In this document: positions 15,041 to 24,027 of the stretch, piece by piece | Layout of the letters: each line of letters opens with the position of its first letter | Numbering within the stretch: position 1 is the first letter of the stretch | Assembly: GCF_003002025.1 (NCBI RefSeq) | Contig: NZ_PVZB01000012.1 | Location: 186,001-250,000, forward strand | Reading direction: 5' to 3' | Length of the DNA stretch: 64,000 bases | Source: Paraburkholderia sp. BL25I1N1 | GTDB lineage: Bacteria > Pseudomonadota > Gammaproteobacteria > Burkholderiales > Burkholderiaceae | Notes under the pieces: model-generated | The model's database searches: none | The model's input: only the letters and a program-made list of their open reading frames with translations | What the model was told of the DNA's origin: nothing | Translations under genes and position numbers: made by a program

Positions 15041-15577
15041 AACCGTTGCGTCCTGTTGTGTCGCATATCCTCACCGAAGATATCGACATCCGCGAGACCA
15101 CCGCAGATCATCATTGAGAAGGGATTGTGTCTGTTATGGCTCGAAGCAGTGGACGACAGGACGGAAAGGTACGGCCAGCCTTGGCGAAACAGATGCTAAT
15201 GCCGTTGCCGGTTGGCCATGCAAGTGGGTTATCGCTGGAGGCGCACCTGGCGCTGGCCGCATGCAGCACTGGAGGCGGAAACTGACATCTGCTTTACGAA
15301 CTGGTCCGCGTAACCTATCTGTAGCGACCCGCGTTTGAAATCGGCCGGACCTACATTCGACGCGATATCCGGCCAGCATTAACTGCAACTGACGGAACTC
15401 AGATCGGCAGCCCGGTCGCTGACCGAACAATCGGGCATTACTGCCTCAAAAATCTACGCCTGCGCTAGCGTGAGTACCGCGCAATTCGACCGTTTCCATT
15501 CGACCGACGACGGCTGGTGAATCTTCTCGAAGTAGCCATTCAAGCGGTGTTGATAGATTCCCCGCGCGTCGCCCAGG
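15041..15577. other. Intergenic region with a degenerate repeat
   Basis: No coding frame here looks real. The right part holds the first copy of a diverged direct repeat (15321-15416). The rest shows nothing I recognise. Confidence 0.5.
15321..15416 (+). repeat. Direct repeat, copy A, flanking the M14 gene
   Basis: About 96 bp starting gtagcgaccc and containing CCGGCCAGCATTAACTGCAA and CAGATCGGCAGCCCG. A second copy in the same orientation lies at 16741-16841 on the other side of the deacylase gene. The core blocks are identical and the flanks have diverged. Confidence 0.75.
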
Positions 15578-16717
15578 CTAACGTTCAAGTAATGGCCCTG
15601 ATCGAAGCGGCACAGTTCCCACAATCTTCCCAACAACTTCCCCGCGCGGAACAAAGCGGATCAACGTTCGAGAAGCCACGATCCCATCGGTTTGTGTGCG
15701 AATTGCAATTGCCGATCCGAGCGGGTCGTCTGCGCTCGGGTCGACGATTTCTGCAACTACGTTGCCACGTAACACATGTGCGCCGAGCGGTACCTTATAG
15801 CTGACGATTCCACCTCGCGGCGCAATAAGGAGGTCAGTCGCGTTCAGGTTCGTGGCATTGCATAACGCCTCGGGGAGTTCCCCTGGGTCCCCAGCGACGG
15901 CTCCACGGCGCTGTAGGAATTTGAGCAGTGCATCTGCGTCTGCAGACGCGAACTCGTCGCCGACGTCTCCCTGTCCCCGCAATTCCAATGTCACCGAATG
16001 ACAGCCGATCGGAATGGGAAATAGGTGTCCCAGTTCTTTCCGAACGATCTCCCACGTACCCGTGAAAAGGTCGGTAGAAGTGCCTGCACCTTCGAAGCCA
16101 TCCTCGAGAAAAACCGCTTCGCACGCGATTTGCGCGCAGAGATCAGAGATATCTGGCCAAGTCGACTGATAGGTGTATGCATGCATGATTGCGTCACGGT
16201 CGCAATGCAGGTCGATGGCTACGTCAGCATCAAAGGCAAGTTGGAACGCGGTTTTTTTTATCTTCTGGATTTCGCTTACTTCCGGCAAGTCGTCAGCATG
16301 CCGTCGGACGATTCTCCGAAGCAAACGCAAGTTTGCTGCTTCGTCATTTCCTAGTTCGAGTCGTGCGTCCGCTGCCACGCTTTTTCCAACTGAAGGCCAG
16401 TGCCGGTTGAAATTGCCTTCGCCGCCGAGATCATTCCTGCCGACAAGTACACCATTGATCCAGCCGGCAGCGCCGACAGGGTTGATGAACGGAACCAGAA
16501 CGATCTCTCCGACGATTTCGCCGCGAGAATCGGCCTCATCGAGACGCTTTGCCAAGTGCGCAAGCGTGAGCATGCCGGGGATCTCTTCGGCATGTAGACC
16601 CGCTTGCATGTAAATCTTCGGTCGAGCGCCGCTAGTCCCATATCGATGCACGGTAATGTGGCGACTGGTCGAAGGGAAGCCAGCATCGAGATTGGTTCGT
16701 TGTATTTTTTTCGTCAT
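15578..16717 (-). CDS. M14-family deacylase (succinylglutamate desuccinylase/aspartoacylase type)
   Basis: The product has 379 residues from the ATG at 16717; frames open further upstream lack protein character. The zinc site is visible as GLHAEE (His and Glu) and the third ligand in IDLHCD. The catalytic Glu of the family is in VTLELRGQG. The middle has FINPVG and NFNRHWP, the substrate-carboxylate-binding arginine region. The C-terminal 90 residues form the beta-barrel domain (APRGGIVSYKVPLGAHVLRG). Such enzymes cut N-acyl amino acids or similar amides in the cytosol. The exact substrate is unknown. The gene stands alone between two direct repeats, so it may have arrived as a cassette. Confidence 0.85.
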   Translation of the reverse strand: MTKKIQRTNLDAGFPSTSRHITVHRYGTSGARPKIYMQAGLHAEEIPGMLTLAHLAKRLDEADSRGEIVGEIVLVPFINPVGAAGWINGVLVGRNDLGGEGNFNRHWPSVGKSVAADARLELGNDEAANLRLLRRIVRRHADDLPEVSEIQKIKKTAFQLAFDADVAIDLHCDRDAIMHAYTYQSTWPDISDLCAQIACEAVFLEDGFEGAGTSTDLFTGTWEIVRKELGHLFPIPIGCHSVTLELRGQGDVGDEFASADADALLKFLQRRGAVAGDPGELPEALCNATNLNATDLLIAPRGGIVSYKVPLGAHVLRGNVVAEIVDPSADDPLGSAIAIRTQTDGIVASRTLIRFVPRGEVVGKIVGTVPLRSGPLLER

Positions 16718-16740
16718 AGGTGGCCTTTGAGTGACTATGT

Positions 16741-16841
16741 GTAGCGACCTGAAATCGATCGAAATCGGTTGGGCCTGCAATTGACGCTATTTCCGGCCAG
16801 CATTAACTGCAACCGGACGGCAGTCAGATCGGCAGCCCGAC
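16741..16841 (+). repeat. Direct repeat, copy B, flanking the M14 gene
   Basis: Same orientation as copy A at 15321-15416, with shared blocks gtagcgacc, CCGGCCAGCATTAACTGCAA and CAGATCGGCAGCCCG. It lies just upstream of the deacylase start. The remaining sequence to 17071 shows no gene. Confidence 0.75.
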
Positions 16842-17071
16842 GGCGAGCATCTTGTCCCGCAACGCGGACGCTGGCAGCACAATCTGCCGTTGTCCCAATT
16901 CGACACCTGCACCGGCGCGAGTGCTATGTGAACCGCCGCCTCGACCGTCCACACCTTCGACCGTGAACCGTTGTTCACCGTTCTACAAAGCGACATTGGT
17001 TTCGTGTGTAGGGGCAACAGATTCGCCATAGCTCAAGCGCGCAAATATGTCTCCACGCTCGCGCCCAAACT

Positions 17072-17410
17072 TTAAGAACCATTTCCGCTGAGATTCAGTA
17101 AAACGATCCCGGATATAGCGGTACATATTCCGATCGCCTTAATTGGACTGAGTGCTTCCCCAAACCATGCGATCCCGATCACTGCCGTCAACGCGGCACT
17201 GCTGCCAGCCCAAGCTGCGTACGCCATGCCCATTTCGATTCGTTTTGTTGCAATCGCCATCAGCCAGACGGCGGTCACGTAGCACGCGACCGTCAATACC
17301 GACGGAAGTAGGCGCGTAAAACCGGAGGAGAGGTTGAGAGCCGCAGTACCAAGCGATTCAGCAGCAACGCTTGCAGCGAGAAGAATCCAGGCTACCTGAG
17401 TGGTAAGCAT
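17072..17410 (-). CDS. Small multidrug resistance (SMR) family transporter
   Basis: This is a 112-residue membrane protein with four hydrophobic helices, the SMR length and topology. It starts MLTTQVAWILLAASVAAESL, with the essential membrane-embedded Glu in helix 1 (AAESLGTAALNLSSGF). Helix 3 carries AYAAWAGSSAALTAVIG with the family's Trp-Gly pair. The ATG at 17410 has AGG at seven bases; two nearby in-frame ATG/GTG codons upstream are poorly spaced. SMR proteins act as antiparallel dimers exporting cations or guanidinium compounds by proton exchange. No partner SMR gene is present, so it should be a homodimer. Confidence 0.9.
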   Translation of the reverse strand: MLTTQVAWILLAASVAAESLGTAALNLSSGFTRLLPSVLTVACYVTAVWLMAIATKRIEMGMAYAAWAGSSAALTAVIGIAWFGEALSPIKAIGICTAISGIVLLNLSGNGS

Positions 17411-17801
17411 ACGCATACCTCGCCAGCCCAACGTTTATACCGAACGTTGCGCGAGCGAAGATAGGTAGCGGTACCCCGAACGTTTTAAAAGTATCACCGC
17501 TCGAAAAGCTTTGCAACTTTGGTCCGCATATGCATCGATTTCATGCGCCGGAGAACGACGCGGTTGGCACCGCGACGAAGGACCGAAAATGGCCCGACTG
17601 CAGCCGATCAAGACGGAAAGTAGTGACCGCGTGGGCGCCACTGGGACTTCTCGCTGCATCGCTCACCCCCAGTCCAGGAAACGTTGGGTTGATGGATGCC
17701 GATTGGCCGGGAGCGAATCTTGAATTGTCGTCGCGCCCGGCCTCAATCACTGGCTAGTGCCTGTCCGGGCGGCGACTCGATGCATCCTTTGAACCTTTGT
17801 G
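17411..17801. other. Intergenic region, no gene recognised
   Basis: Short open frames on both strands have no coding character. No terminator, repeat or RNA was recognised. Confidence 0.5.
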
Positions 17802-18986
17802 CTATTGCAACGAAACCTGCCGTGCACGAGGAAGCAGGATCGTCGCGGCAGCGAATCCGACCGCTCCCACGCTGCCGAACGTTATCCATGTCTGGAGCGG
17901 TGTGGCGTTCATTACGAGCCAGCTGCCTGCGTAATACCCCGCCGCGCCTCCCAGCGCCCCCACAGCACTGAGCGCCCCGAAGAATGTTCCCTGGCTTCCG
18001 TCGACCGCCAGGGACGCTGTCATGGTTTCGAATGCCGGCAGCAGAATCGTTTCGATGACTGTGTATCCGGCGATGAAAAGAAGGAACCAGCCGACACCGT
18101 CCATCGCAGCCACGCTGGCGAAGGCAACGGCGGCAGCGAGGTACGCCCCGATCGTTGCCTTCACGGGATTCATCCGGACCAGCCAGCGTCTGGCGGACAG
18201 CATGAACAGCAGTCCGATCACACCGTTGACGACATAGACTGCCGACGCTGCATAAGAACCCGCCATGCGGCCGGCGTACAGAGGAAAGGCCACGTACAAC
18301 TGCGGGAACAGGAAAAACCAGGGTAGTGATACCGCGATCAGACGCCACAGACCCCAATGCGTTGCCGTTGCCCGCAGGCTGGCGATAACGGAGCTACGAC
18401 CCGACATTTCGGAGAGGCCTGGTTTCAGCTGAAACGCCACACCTCCGAGCAGCGCAAACAGAATGGCGCTGCCAGCGAACGCGAGACGGGCATCAAACAG
18501 GCCCGCGAGTCCGCCGATTAGAGGTCCGATCGCGGTGCCCGTGTTCAGCATCTGGTTATTGGAAGCGAACAGAGCGGAAAGCGTGTCTTTTGGTTGCCGG
18601 CCAAAGACGCCATATAGACCGGCCTCGTAACATGCGACGCCCGAGCCTGCAGTGAAGGCAAAACAAATCCAGCTTGCCACGGTGTCCGTGAGTCCGAATC
18701 CGAGAAAACCCAATGCCCTCAGCCACAGACCCAACGTGATCATTCGGTGGGAACCGAATCGATCCGCGATTGCGCCGGCCATCAAAGGCAGAGTCTGAGC
18801 GGAAAGCAGGTTCGTGGCCATGACGGTCGCCAGCGCGGTAGAACTGAAATGCAGCGTCACGGACATGTGGAGTGCGAGAAGCGGAACGGTCATGAAATGT
18901 GACGCATTCATAACGCCCTGCATCCGCAGCATTGCCCGGATAGCCCGAGGGAAGGTTGATCTGGTCGGATAGGGCTTCGCGAGCAC
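17802..18986 (-). CDS. MFS transporter, 12-helix exporter type
   Basis: The product has 394 residues, starting at a GTG (18986) with AAGGA six bases upstream. Hydrophobic helices run through most of the protein. The loop 2-3 region AGAIADRFGSHRMITLGLWLRA is the MFS motif A. The second half repeats the pattern less strictly, as in MdtH-like drug exporters. It is transcribed divergently from the CGNR regulator at 19059 with a perfect inverted repeat between them, so its expression is probably tied to that regulator. The substrate is unknown. Confidence 0.88.
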   Translation of the reverse strand: MLAKPYPTRSTFPRAIRAMLRMQGVMNASHFMTVPLLALHMSVTLHFSSTALATVMATNLLSAQTLPLMAGAIADRFGSHRMITLGLWLRALGFLGFGLTDTVASWICFAFTAGSGVACYEAGLYGVFGRQPKDTLSALFASNNQMLNTGTAIGPLIGGLAGLFDARLAFAGSAILFALLGGVAFQLKPGLSEMSGRSSVIASLRATATHWGLWRLIAVSLPWFFLFPQLYVAFPLYAGRMAGSYAASAVYVVNGVIGLLFMLSARRWLVRMNPVKATIGAYLAAAVAFASVAAMDGVGWFLLFIAGYTVIETILLPAFETMTASLAVDGSQGTFFGALSAVGALGGAAGYYAGSWLVMNATPLQTWITFGSVGAVGFAAATILLPRARQVSLQ

Positions 18987-18997
18987 GTTGCATCCTT

Positions 18998-19025
18998 GTA
19001 ACCACTATAGTATTTTGATGGTTAC
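18998..19025. promoter_or_regulatory. Inverted repeat between the MFS and CGNR genes
   Basis: GTAACCA (18998-19004) and TGGTTAC (19019-19025) are perfect 7-bp arms 14 bp apart in a small divergent gap. This is a good operator candidate for the CGNR regulator, overlapping both promoters. Confidence 0.55.
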
Positions 19026-19058
19026 GTAAACCTTGATCTTTTGCAACAGGGGGGAGCC

Positions 19059-19628
19059 ATGGCTGACCACAACCAGACCGCGCCGGGCGAGCTTGAAGTC
19101 GTGCGGAAATTTATCAATACCTGGTCGATCCCGAACGACACCCGTCTGGAAACGGATGCATTGCCAGAATTGACGCGGATGCAAAATAGATGGAGCGAAG
19201 CGTTTCCGGGTAAAGCGCGGTCGAGAACCGACACCCTGACCGAACTGCAACGTCTTAGGTCGGATCTGCGCAGGGCATGTCAGGGCACAGCCGACGGTGA
19301 CCGGATCCTGAACGCCTGGTTCAGGGATGCTGCACTCGTTCTCAGATCCCGAATCGACGAAGGGGCGACAAGACTGACCGTCGAGCCCCGCGGAACAGGC
19401 TTTGCGGACTACATCGTGGCCACGGTGGCAAACGCAATCGCTTCGGGCGAATGGAGCCGTTTAAAGACTTGCCCAGGTTGCCAATGGGCGTTCTTTGATC
19501 ACACGCGCAATGGCGGCAAGCGTTGGTGCGGAATGACGAAGGGTGGGCCGGATGGTCGAGCGTGCGGCACGATTGCGAAAGTCGCGGCGTACCGCGCCCG
19601 CGAAGCGGTCAAGACTCATGTCGGCTGA
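19059..19628 (+). CDS. CGNR zinc-finger regulator with ABATE-like N-terminus
   Basis: The product has 189 residues from the ATG at 19059, after a GGGGGGAG site. Residues 1-130 form the helical N-terminal domain found in this family (EVVRKFINTWSIPNDTRLET, later RLTVEPRGTGFADYIVATVA). Residues about 142-185 form the zinc knuckle: CPGC, then WCGM, then ACGTIAKVAAYRAR. The usual CGNR tetrad reads CGTI here, a variation at the name-giving positions, although the Cys residues are kept. Family members are putative one-component DNA-binding regulators of nearby transporters, and this one faces an MFS gene. Confidence 0.87.
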   Translation: MADHNQTAPGELEVVRKFINTWSIPNDTRLETDALPELTRMQNRWSEAFPGKARSRTDTLTELQRLRSDLRRACQGTADGDRILNAWFRDAALVLRSRIDEGATRLTVEPRGTGFADYIVATVANAIASGEWSRLKTCPGCQWAFFDHTRNGGKRWCGMTKGGPDGRACGTIAKVAAYRAREAVKTHVG

Positions 19629-20407
19629 CGCGTTGGGGTGATAGGATTGATAGCCCGATATTGCCGCGAACCGAATCATTAACTTTCGCTACCGTTTGGT
19701 ATCGAGCGGTCGGCTCGCTTCGAGCGCCGTTACGGTGGTGCAAGCGGCCAGGCTGCTGATCTGAATCCCCACTTTTGCAGTTAATCCTGGGCCGCCACGA
19801 TGGAATACAGGTCGGCGCGGCTGAATGCAGGCTCATTTGCAGATAATCCCGGTTCGGGCGTGCCGTCAGTAGCAGGTCCGACCGATTTCGATTTCAGGTC
19901 ACTACACCTGCCGGTCGTTTTCTCTCTGGGAAGCCGGATACGGCAACGCGGATTATTCGCTGTATTGTGCCGCCGAGAAGGTTCTTAAACGTTGGCGCAC
20001 GACGCGGAGTATCACGAGTGCTGGCATCCCGACCAGTGCGCCATGAAAACGCTTGAACGCATCGCACAGGTCTACGATGATCAGATAGGAGGCATTTCAT
20101 CGAAGACATTCGCCGAGTGCAATGCCAGACTGGAACGTCTCGTCCGGGTGCGAATTCCGCAGAAAAATGCTGCGATCGAAACGGCAAGCCTTACTTTACC
20201 CGATGTTGTCTGACAGACACGGGTGCCACACCCTGAAGGTGGCAATCACCAACGGTGGGTGTTCGACCCGAAAGACGCCATGGTGTTTGGCGTCTGCTGC
20301 TGTCCGGAATTCCTGCCGCAACTTGGATCTTGTTCGACCCGGTGACGGGGTAACGAGCATTCGCCAGCGCGCGGCGGCGTCGCGGATTAACCGCAGCCCG
20401 CTCACTC
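19629..20407. other. Long intergenic region, probably decayed sequence
   Basis: About 780 bp without a convincing gene. TTGCAGTTAATCCTGG (near 19764) and TTGCAGATAATCCCGG (near 19838) are near-repeats about 74 bp apart. A 73-codon frame near 19992-20213 has a TTG start and no good ribosome binding site, so I did not call it. Confidence 0.45.
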
Positions 20408-21277
20408 CTACGTCTTTTCGCGCGCCGCATTGCGCAGGTGCAGCTTCAGAAAATCGGCCGCTGCCTCGCGCTGGTCAGCGAGCAGCAGATCGATCAGCGT
20501 CAGGTGCTCGCGGCAACGCCGTTCGGCCTGATCGCGATCGACCGCCTTGCGGTATTCCATCAGCCTGCGCAGTCGATCAAGACGGCGCAACCCGTCGAGA
20601 ATGAACACATTGCCCGAGCACGCGGCGATCGTTTCGTGCAACCGGCTGTTCGCATCGAACAGCGCCGCCGGCGACGCGGTACGCACTTCACCGTTAGTTA
20701 ATGCCTCCTGTTCCGCGCGACAACGCAGCAGCGCGTCGCGGTCGAGCCTGAAGGTCGGCTCCAGGATTCCGGCGGACTCGATCAGCAACCGATAGCGATA
20801 CCCCTGCCGATATGTTTCGGCCGACGTCAGCACCGACAAAAACATCCAGCCGTGTCCAGGCCTGCGTTCGATCCATCCCTCCTGTGCCATCCGTCTCAGG
20901 ATCGCATTCAGTTGCGCGCGCGTAACGCCGTAGCGGCGAATCAGCTCGTTCTCGGTGAAGCGGTCCGCGAGCTTTCCGGCCAGTCGGTCTTCGGCAATCG
21001 CGAGATAGGTCGCCTCGCTGTCGTCGATAGTGGGTGGGGCGATGTCTTCGGCTGCCGGTGTCAACGCCCCCTCCGCGACAGCGTAGCCGCCATCTGGATG
21101 CGCAAACACGATCTCCTGTGCCGCGAGCCGTTTCAATGCCTCCCGAACTGGCGAGCGGGACACGTTGAACTGGTCCGCTAGCGCGCGCTCAGGCAGGCGC
21201 GTACCGGGCATGAGGCCGACGCTGGCAATGTGCTGGTGGATGTTCGCCGCAAGGATGTCTGGAAGTGGGCGGGCCAT
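20408..21277 (-). CDS. GntR-family (FCD) regulator with two winged-helix domains
   Basis: The product has 289 residues. Residues 8-68 form the standard GntR winged helix (PGTRLPERALADQFNVSRSP, then VREALKRLAAQEIV). A second winged helix follows at about 88-147 (LADRFTENELIRRYGVTRAQ, then LNAILRRMAQEGWIERRPGH). Residues 150-285 form an FCD-type helical ligand domain (RYRLLIESAGILEPTF; HETIAACSGN; CREHLTLIDLLLADQREAAA). Ordinary GntR/FCD proteins are about 230 residues with one such domain, so the tandem domain explains the extra length. It is divergent from the catabolic operon starting near 21577 and is probably its regulator, with a pathway acid as the ligand. Confidence 0.9.
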   Translation of the reverse strand: MARPLPDILAANIHQHIASVGLMPGTRLPERALADQFNVSRSPVREALKRLAAQEIVFAHPDGGYAVAEGALTPAAEDIAPPTIDDSEATYLAIAEDRLAGKLADRFTENELIRRYGVTRAQLNAILRRMAQEGWIERRPGHGWMFLSVLTSAETYRQGYRYRLLIESAGILEPTFRLDRDALLRCRAEQEALTNGEVRTASPAALFDANSRLHETIAACSGNVFILDGLRRLDRLRRLMEYRKAVDRDQAERRCREHLTLIDLLLADQREAAADFLKLHLRNAAREKT

Positions 21278-21509
21278 GCTGTCTTCTGGATGTTGTATGC
21301 GCCACAGATGTTAGCACACACATAGATTGGTACTTGAAATTGACAATATACCGAAATGATTCGAGTCACGCTGCCGCTGCGCAGCCGAGGTATTTCGAGC
21401 CATTCCGGGCAATCGCGGCTAGCAGGCATGCAGATGACGAATTCCTCGCAGACATCGAGACGTAGAGGTTTACACTGATCGGTACTTTAGTGTTGCAAAA
21501 AACCTTTAC

Positions 21510-21537
21510 ATGGTAGTTTGAATCGATAAAATACCAT
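21510..21537. promoter_or_regulatory. Palindromic operator candidate upstream of the catabolic operon
   Basis: ATGGTAGTTT (21510-21519) and AAAATACCAT (21528-21537) are 10-bp arms with one mismatch and an 8-bp spacer, 40 bp before the amidohydrolase start region. It is a good site for the divergent GntR regulator. Confidence 0.5.
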
Positions 21538-21630
21538 CCATCGCTTTGCCAATCATGTGTGTTCCAGGAGACCTATGTGCATCGAAGGTTGCAATCCGGC
21601 GCTGGCCTGTCGGCCATCGGCTGACTCACA

Positions 21631-22602
21631 TTGTCCAGCGCGTGTGCGCTCGCCGCGCGGGCCGTCATTACGGGTGCGGCCGTGAACGCCGGGCTGCTCG
21701 ATCGCACGAGCCGGCCTGCGTATTCGTTGCCTGCCGGCAGTTGCGACTGCCACGTTCATCTGTTCGACGCAGGGCGGTTTCCGTACGTGGTGGATCGCAC
21801 ATATACGCCAGGCACCGCCCGTGTCGCGGATCTGAACGCGTTCGAGGATAGGCTCGGCATCGAGCGAGTCGTCCTGGTGCAACCGAGCGTGTACGGCATC
21901 GACAACGCCGCGCTGCTCGACGGTCTGCGCCAGCTTGGCCCGGACCGCGCGCGCGGCGTCGCGGTGATCGATCCGGCGACGACGACGCACGCCGGGCTGC
22001 AGGCTATGCACGATCAGGGCGTGCGCGGTATCCGGCTGAATCTCGCAGTGCATCGCGAGCGCGATCACCCGGTCACGCTCGACCAGCTTCGACGTGCAGC
22101 GGGCGTGGTCGGCCCGTTCGGATGGGCGATCCAGATCTACACGGATATCGACATGGTTGCCGCGATGGCGCCCGGCATCGCGGAGCTTGGGGTGCCCGTC
22201 GTGCTCGACCACTTCGCCGGCGTGCGCACTGCGGGTCAGTTTGCGCAGCCCGGCGCGTTCGACATCGCGATCGCCCTGGTTAGCGCCGGGCACGCGTACG
22301 TGAAGCTGTCGGCGCCGTATCGCGCATCGAAGCAATCACCCCATTACACGGATCTCGACCCGTTCGCGATCCGGTTGATTGACGCGCGACCCGACCGGAT
22401 GGTCTGGGCATCCGACTGGCCGCATACCGGCAGCGCGATCAGCCGTGGCGGTGATCTTTCGCAGATCGAGCCGTTCCGCAATGTCGATGCGGCGCACGCG
22501 CTCGACCGGTTGTCTGTCTGGGCGATGACAGATGTGCTGCGTCGCCGAATCCTCGTCGAGAACCCGGCGAATCTGTACGGTTTCGCCGGACCGACCCTCT
22601 GA
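21631..22602 (+). CDS. Amidohydrolase 2-family lactonase (galactarolactone isomerase/PDC hydrolase type), N-terminus damaged
   Basis: The catalytic body is intact: DCHVHLFD near the start, the VDRTYTPG and VVLVQPSVYG strands, IRLNLAVHRE, VVLDHFAG and the C-terminal WASDWPHTG and ENPANLYGF motifs. These are characteristic of the amidohydrolase 2 family that hydrolyses or isomerises lactones such as galactarolactone or 2-pyrone-4,6-dicarboxylate. A strong AGGAG site lies at 21566-21570, but the ATG (21575) and GTG (21577) behind it do not read through: the GTG frame meets a TGA at 21622 and the ATG frame leaves the reading frame. The upstream part looks like a signal peptide, so a point nonsense or frameshift change is likely. 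A TTG at 21631 or GTG at 21682 could rescue a cytosolic form. Confidence 0.78.
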   Translation: MSSACALAARAVITGAAVNAGLLDRTSRPAYSLPAGSCDCHVHLFDAGRFPYVVDRTYTPGTARVADLNAFEDRLGIERVVLVQPSVYGIDNAALLDGLRQLGPDRARGVAVIDPATTTHAGLQAMHDQGVRGIRLNLAVHRERDHPVTLDQLRRAAGVVGPFGWAIQIYTDIDMVAAMAPGIAELGVPVVLDHFAGVRTAGQFAQPGAFDIAIALVSAGHAYVKLSAPYRASKQSPHYTDLDPFAIRLIDARPDRMVWASDWPHTGSAISRGGDLSQIEPFRNVDAAHALDRLSVWAMTDVLRRRILVENPANLYGFAGPTL

Positions 22603-22630
22603 ATTCCCCCGTCATCAAAGGCACCCTCTC

Positions 22631-24001
22631 ATGTTTCGTACTCTGAACCCGGCCACCGAAACCGTCGTGGCCACTTTCGATGCCGACACGCCGGCGCGGA
22701 TCGAGCAGGCGCTCGCTGACGCGCAAACCGCCCAGCGGAGCTGGGCGCGCGAGCCGCTGCTCGCGCGTGCGGCGGTCGTCGCGCGGATCGGCGACGTACT
22801 GTTGCGCCGCAAGGCCGAGCTCGCCGGCCTGATCACCCTGGAAATGGGCAAGCCGATCGTCGAGGCCGAAGCCGAGATTGAGAAGTCCGCATTGACGTGC
22901 GCTTTTTATGCGGAACACGCGGCGCAGTATCTCGCCGACGAGGCGGTCCCGAGCAACGCGAGCGAGAGCTTCGTCGTCTATGACCCGCTCGGCGTGGTGC
23001 TCGCGATCATGCCGTGGAACTACCCGCTGTGGCAGTTCATCCGTTTCGCAGCACCGGCGCTTTGCGCGGGCAACGGCGCGATACTGAAGCATGCGGGCAA
23101 TGTGCCGCAATGCGCGCTCGCGATCAACTCGGTTTTCGCGGAAGCCGATGTGCCGACCGGGCTGGTCGCATCGCTGCTGATCGAGCCGAACGATGTTGCC
23201 GCGTTGATCGACGACGTGCGGATCGCAGCGGTCACGCTGACGGGCTCGACCGCGGTTGGTAAGCTCGTCGCATCGCAAGCAGGGCGCGCGATGAAAAAGC
23301 AGGTACTCGAACTCGGTGGCTCCGATCCGTTCATCGTGCTGGCAGACGCGGACGTTGAAGCCGCTGCGAAGGCTGCCGTGAAGGCGCGGTTCTCGAACAC
23401 GGGCCAGAGCTGCATCTCGTCAAAGCGCTTCATCGTCGACGCGGCGGTTGCAGATCAGTTCGTCGAACGGTTCTGCGCCGGTGTCGCGGAACTGAAGGTC
23501 GGGGATCCGACTGACCGCGCGACGACCATCGGCCCGATGGCCCGCTCGAACCTGCGCGATGAACTGCATAGTCAGGTCGAGCGCACCGTCGCTGCCGGCG
23601 CGGTCCTGAAGGCAGGCGGCCAGGCACTACCGGGCAAGGGCTTCTTCTACGCTCCGACCGTGCTCGATCACGTCGCGCCGGACATGGTTGCAGCATGCGA
23701 GGAAACTTTCGGCCCGGTTGCCGCGGTCCTGCGCGTAGAGGACGTTGATGCGGCGGTCGCGCTTGCGAACGCGACAGAATTCGGACTCGGCGCCGCGTTG
23801 TGGACCGGTGATCTCGACCGCGCGAAGCAACTGGTTCGCCGCATCGAAGCGGGCGCTGTGTTCATCAACGGGCTGGTCGCGTCGGACGCGCGGCTGCCGT
23901 TCGGCGGCATCAAGCAATCGGGCTATGGCCGTGAACTCGGAGCGGTTGGAATTCGCGAATTCTCCAACATCAAAACTGTCTGGGTCGGCCCGGCGCGCTG
24001 A
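22631..24001 (+). CDS. NAD(P)-dependent aldehyde dehydrogenase (succinate-semialdehyde type)
   Basis: The product has 456 residues from the ATG at 22631, after an AAAGG site. The cofactor site reads MPWNYPLWQFIRFAAPALCA with the conserved Asn, and LTGSTAVGK is the nucleotide loop. The catalytic Glu lies in LELGGSDPF and the catalytic Cys in NTGQSCISSKRF. The end KQSGYGRELG is the family signature. It most resembles succinate- or alpha-ketoglutarate-semialdehyde dehydrogenases. Within the operon it would oxidise the semialdehyde end product of a sugar-acid pathway to a dicarboxylate entering the TCA cycle. The precise aldehyde is inferred from context. Confidence 0.93.
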   Translation: MFRTLNPATETVVATFDADTPARIEQALADAQTAQRSWAREPLLARAAVVARIGDVLLRRKAELAGLITLEMGKPIVEAEAEIEKSALTCAFYAEHAAQYLADEAVPSNASESFVVYDPLGVVLAIMPWNYPLWQFIRFAAPALCAGNGAILKHAGNVPQCALAINSVFAEADVPTGLVASLLIEPNDVAALIDDVRIAAVTLTGSTAVGKLVASQAGRAMKKQVLELGGSDPFIVLADADVEAAAKAAVKARFSNTGQSCISSKRFIVDAAVADQFVERFCAGVAELKVGDPTDRATTIGPMARSNLRDELHSQVERTVAAGAVLKAGGQALPGKGFFYAPTVLDHVAPDMVAACEETFGPVAAVLRVEDVDAAVALANATEFGLGAALWTGDLDRAKQLVRRIEAGAVFINGLVASDARLPFGGIKQSGYGRELGAVGIREFSNIKTVWVGPAR

Positions 24002-24027
24002 ACCAGTTACTTAAACCGGAGCACATT

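Noticed and set aside
15321..16841. The direct repeats around the M14 gene as phage attachment sites
   Set aside because: No integrase, tRNA or other mobility gene lies between or beside them, and the copies have diverged too much for recent integration.
19992..20213. 73-codon frame in the long spacer
   Set aside because: TTG start, no ribosome binding site and no recognisable family. It could be decayed coding sequence, but the support is too weak to call.
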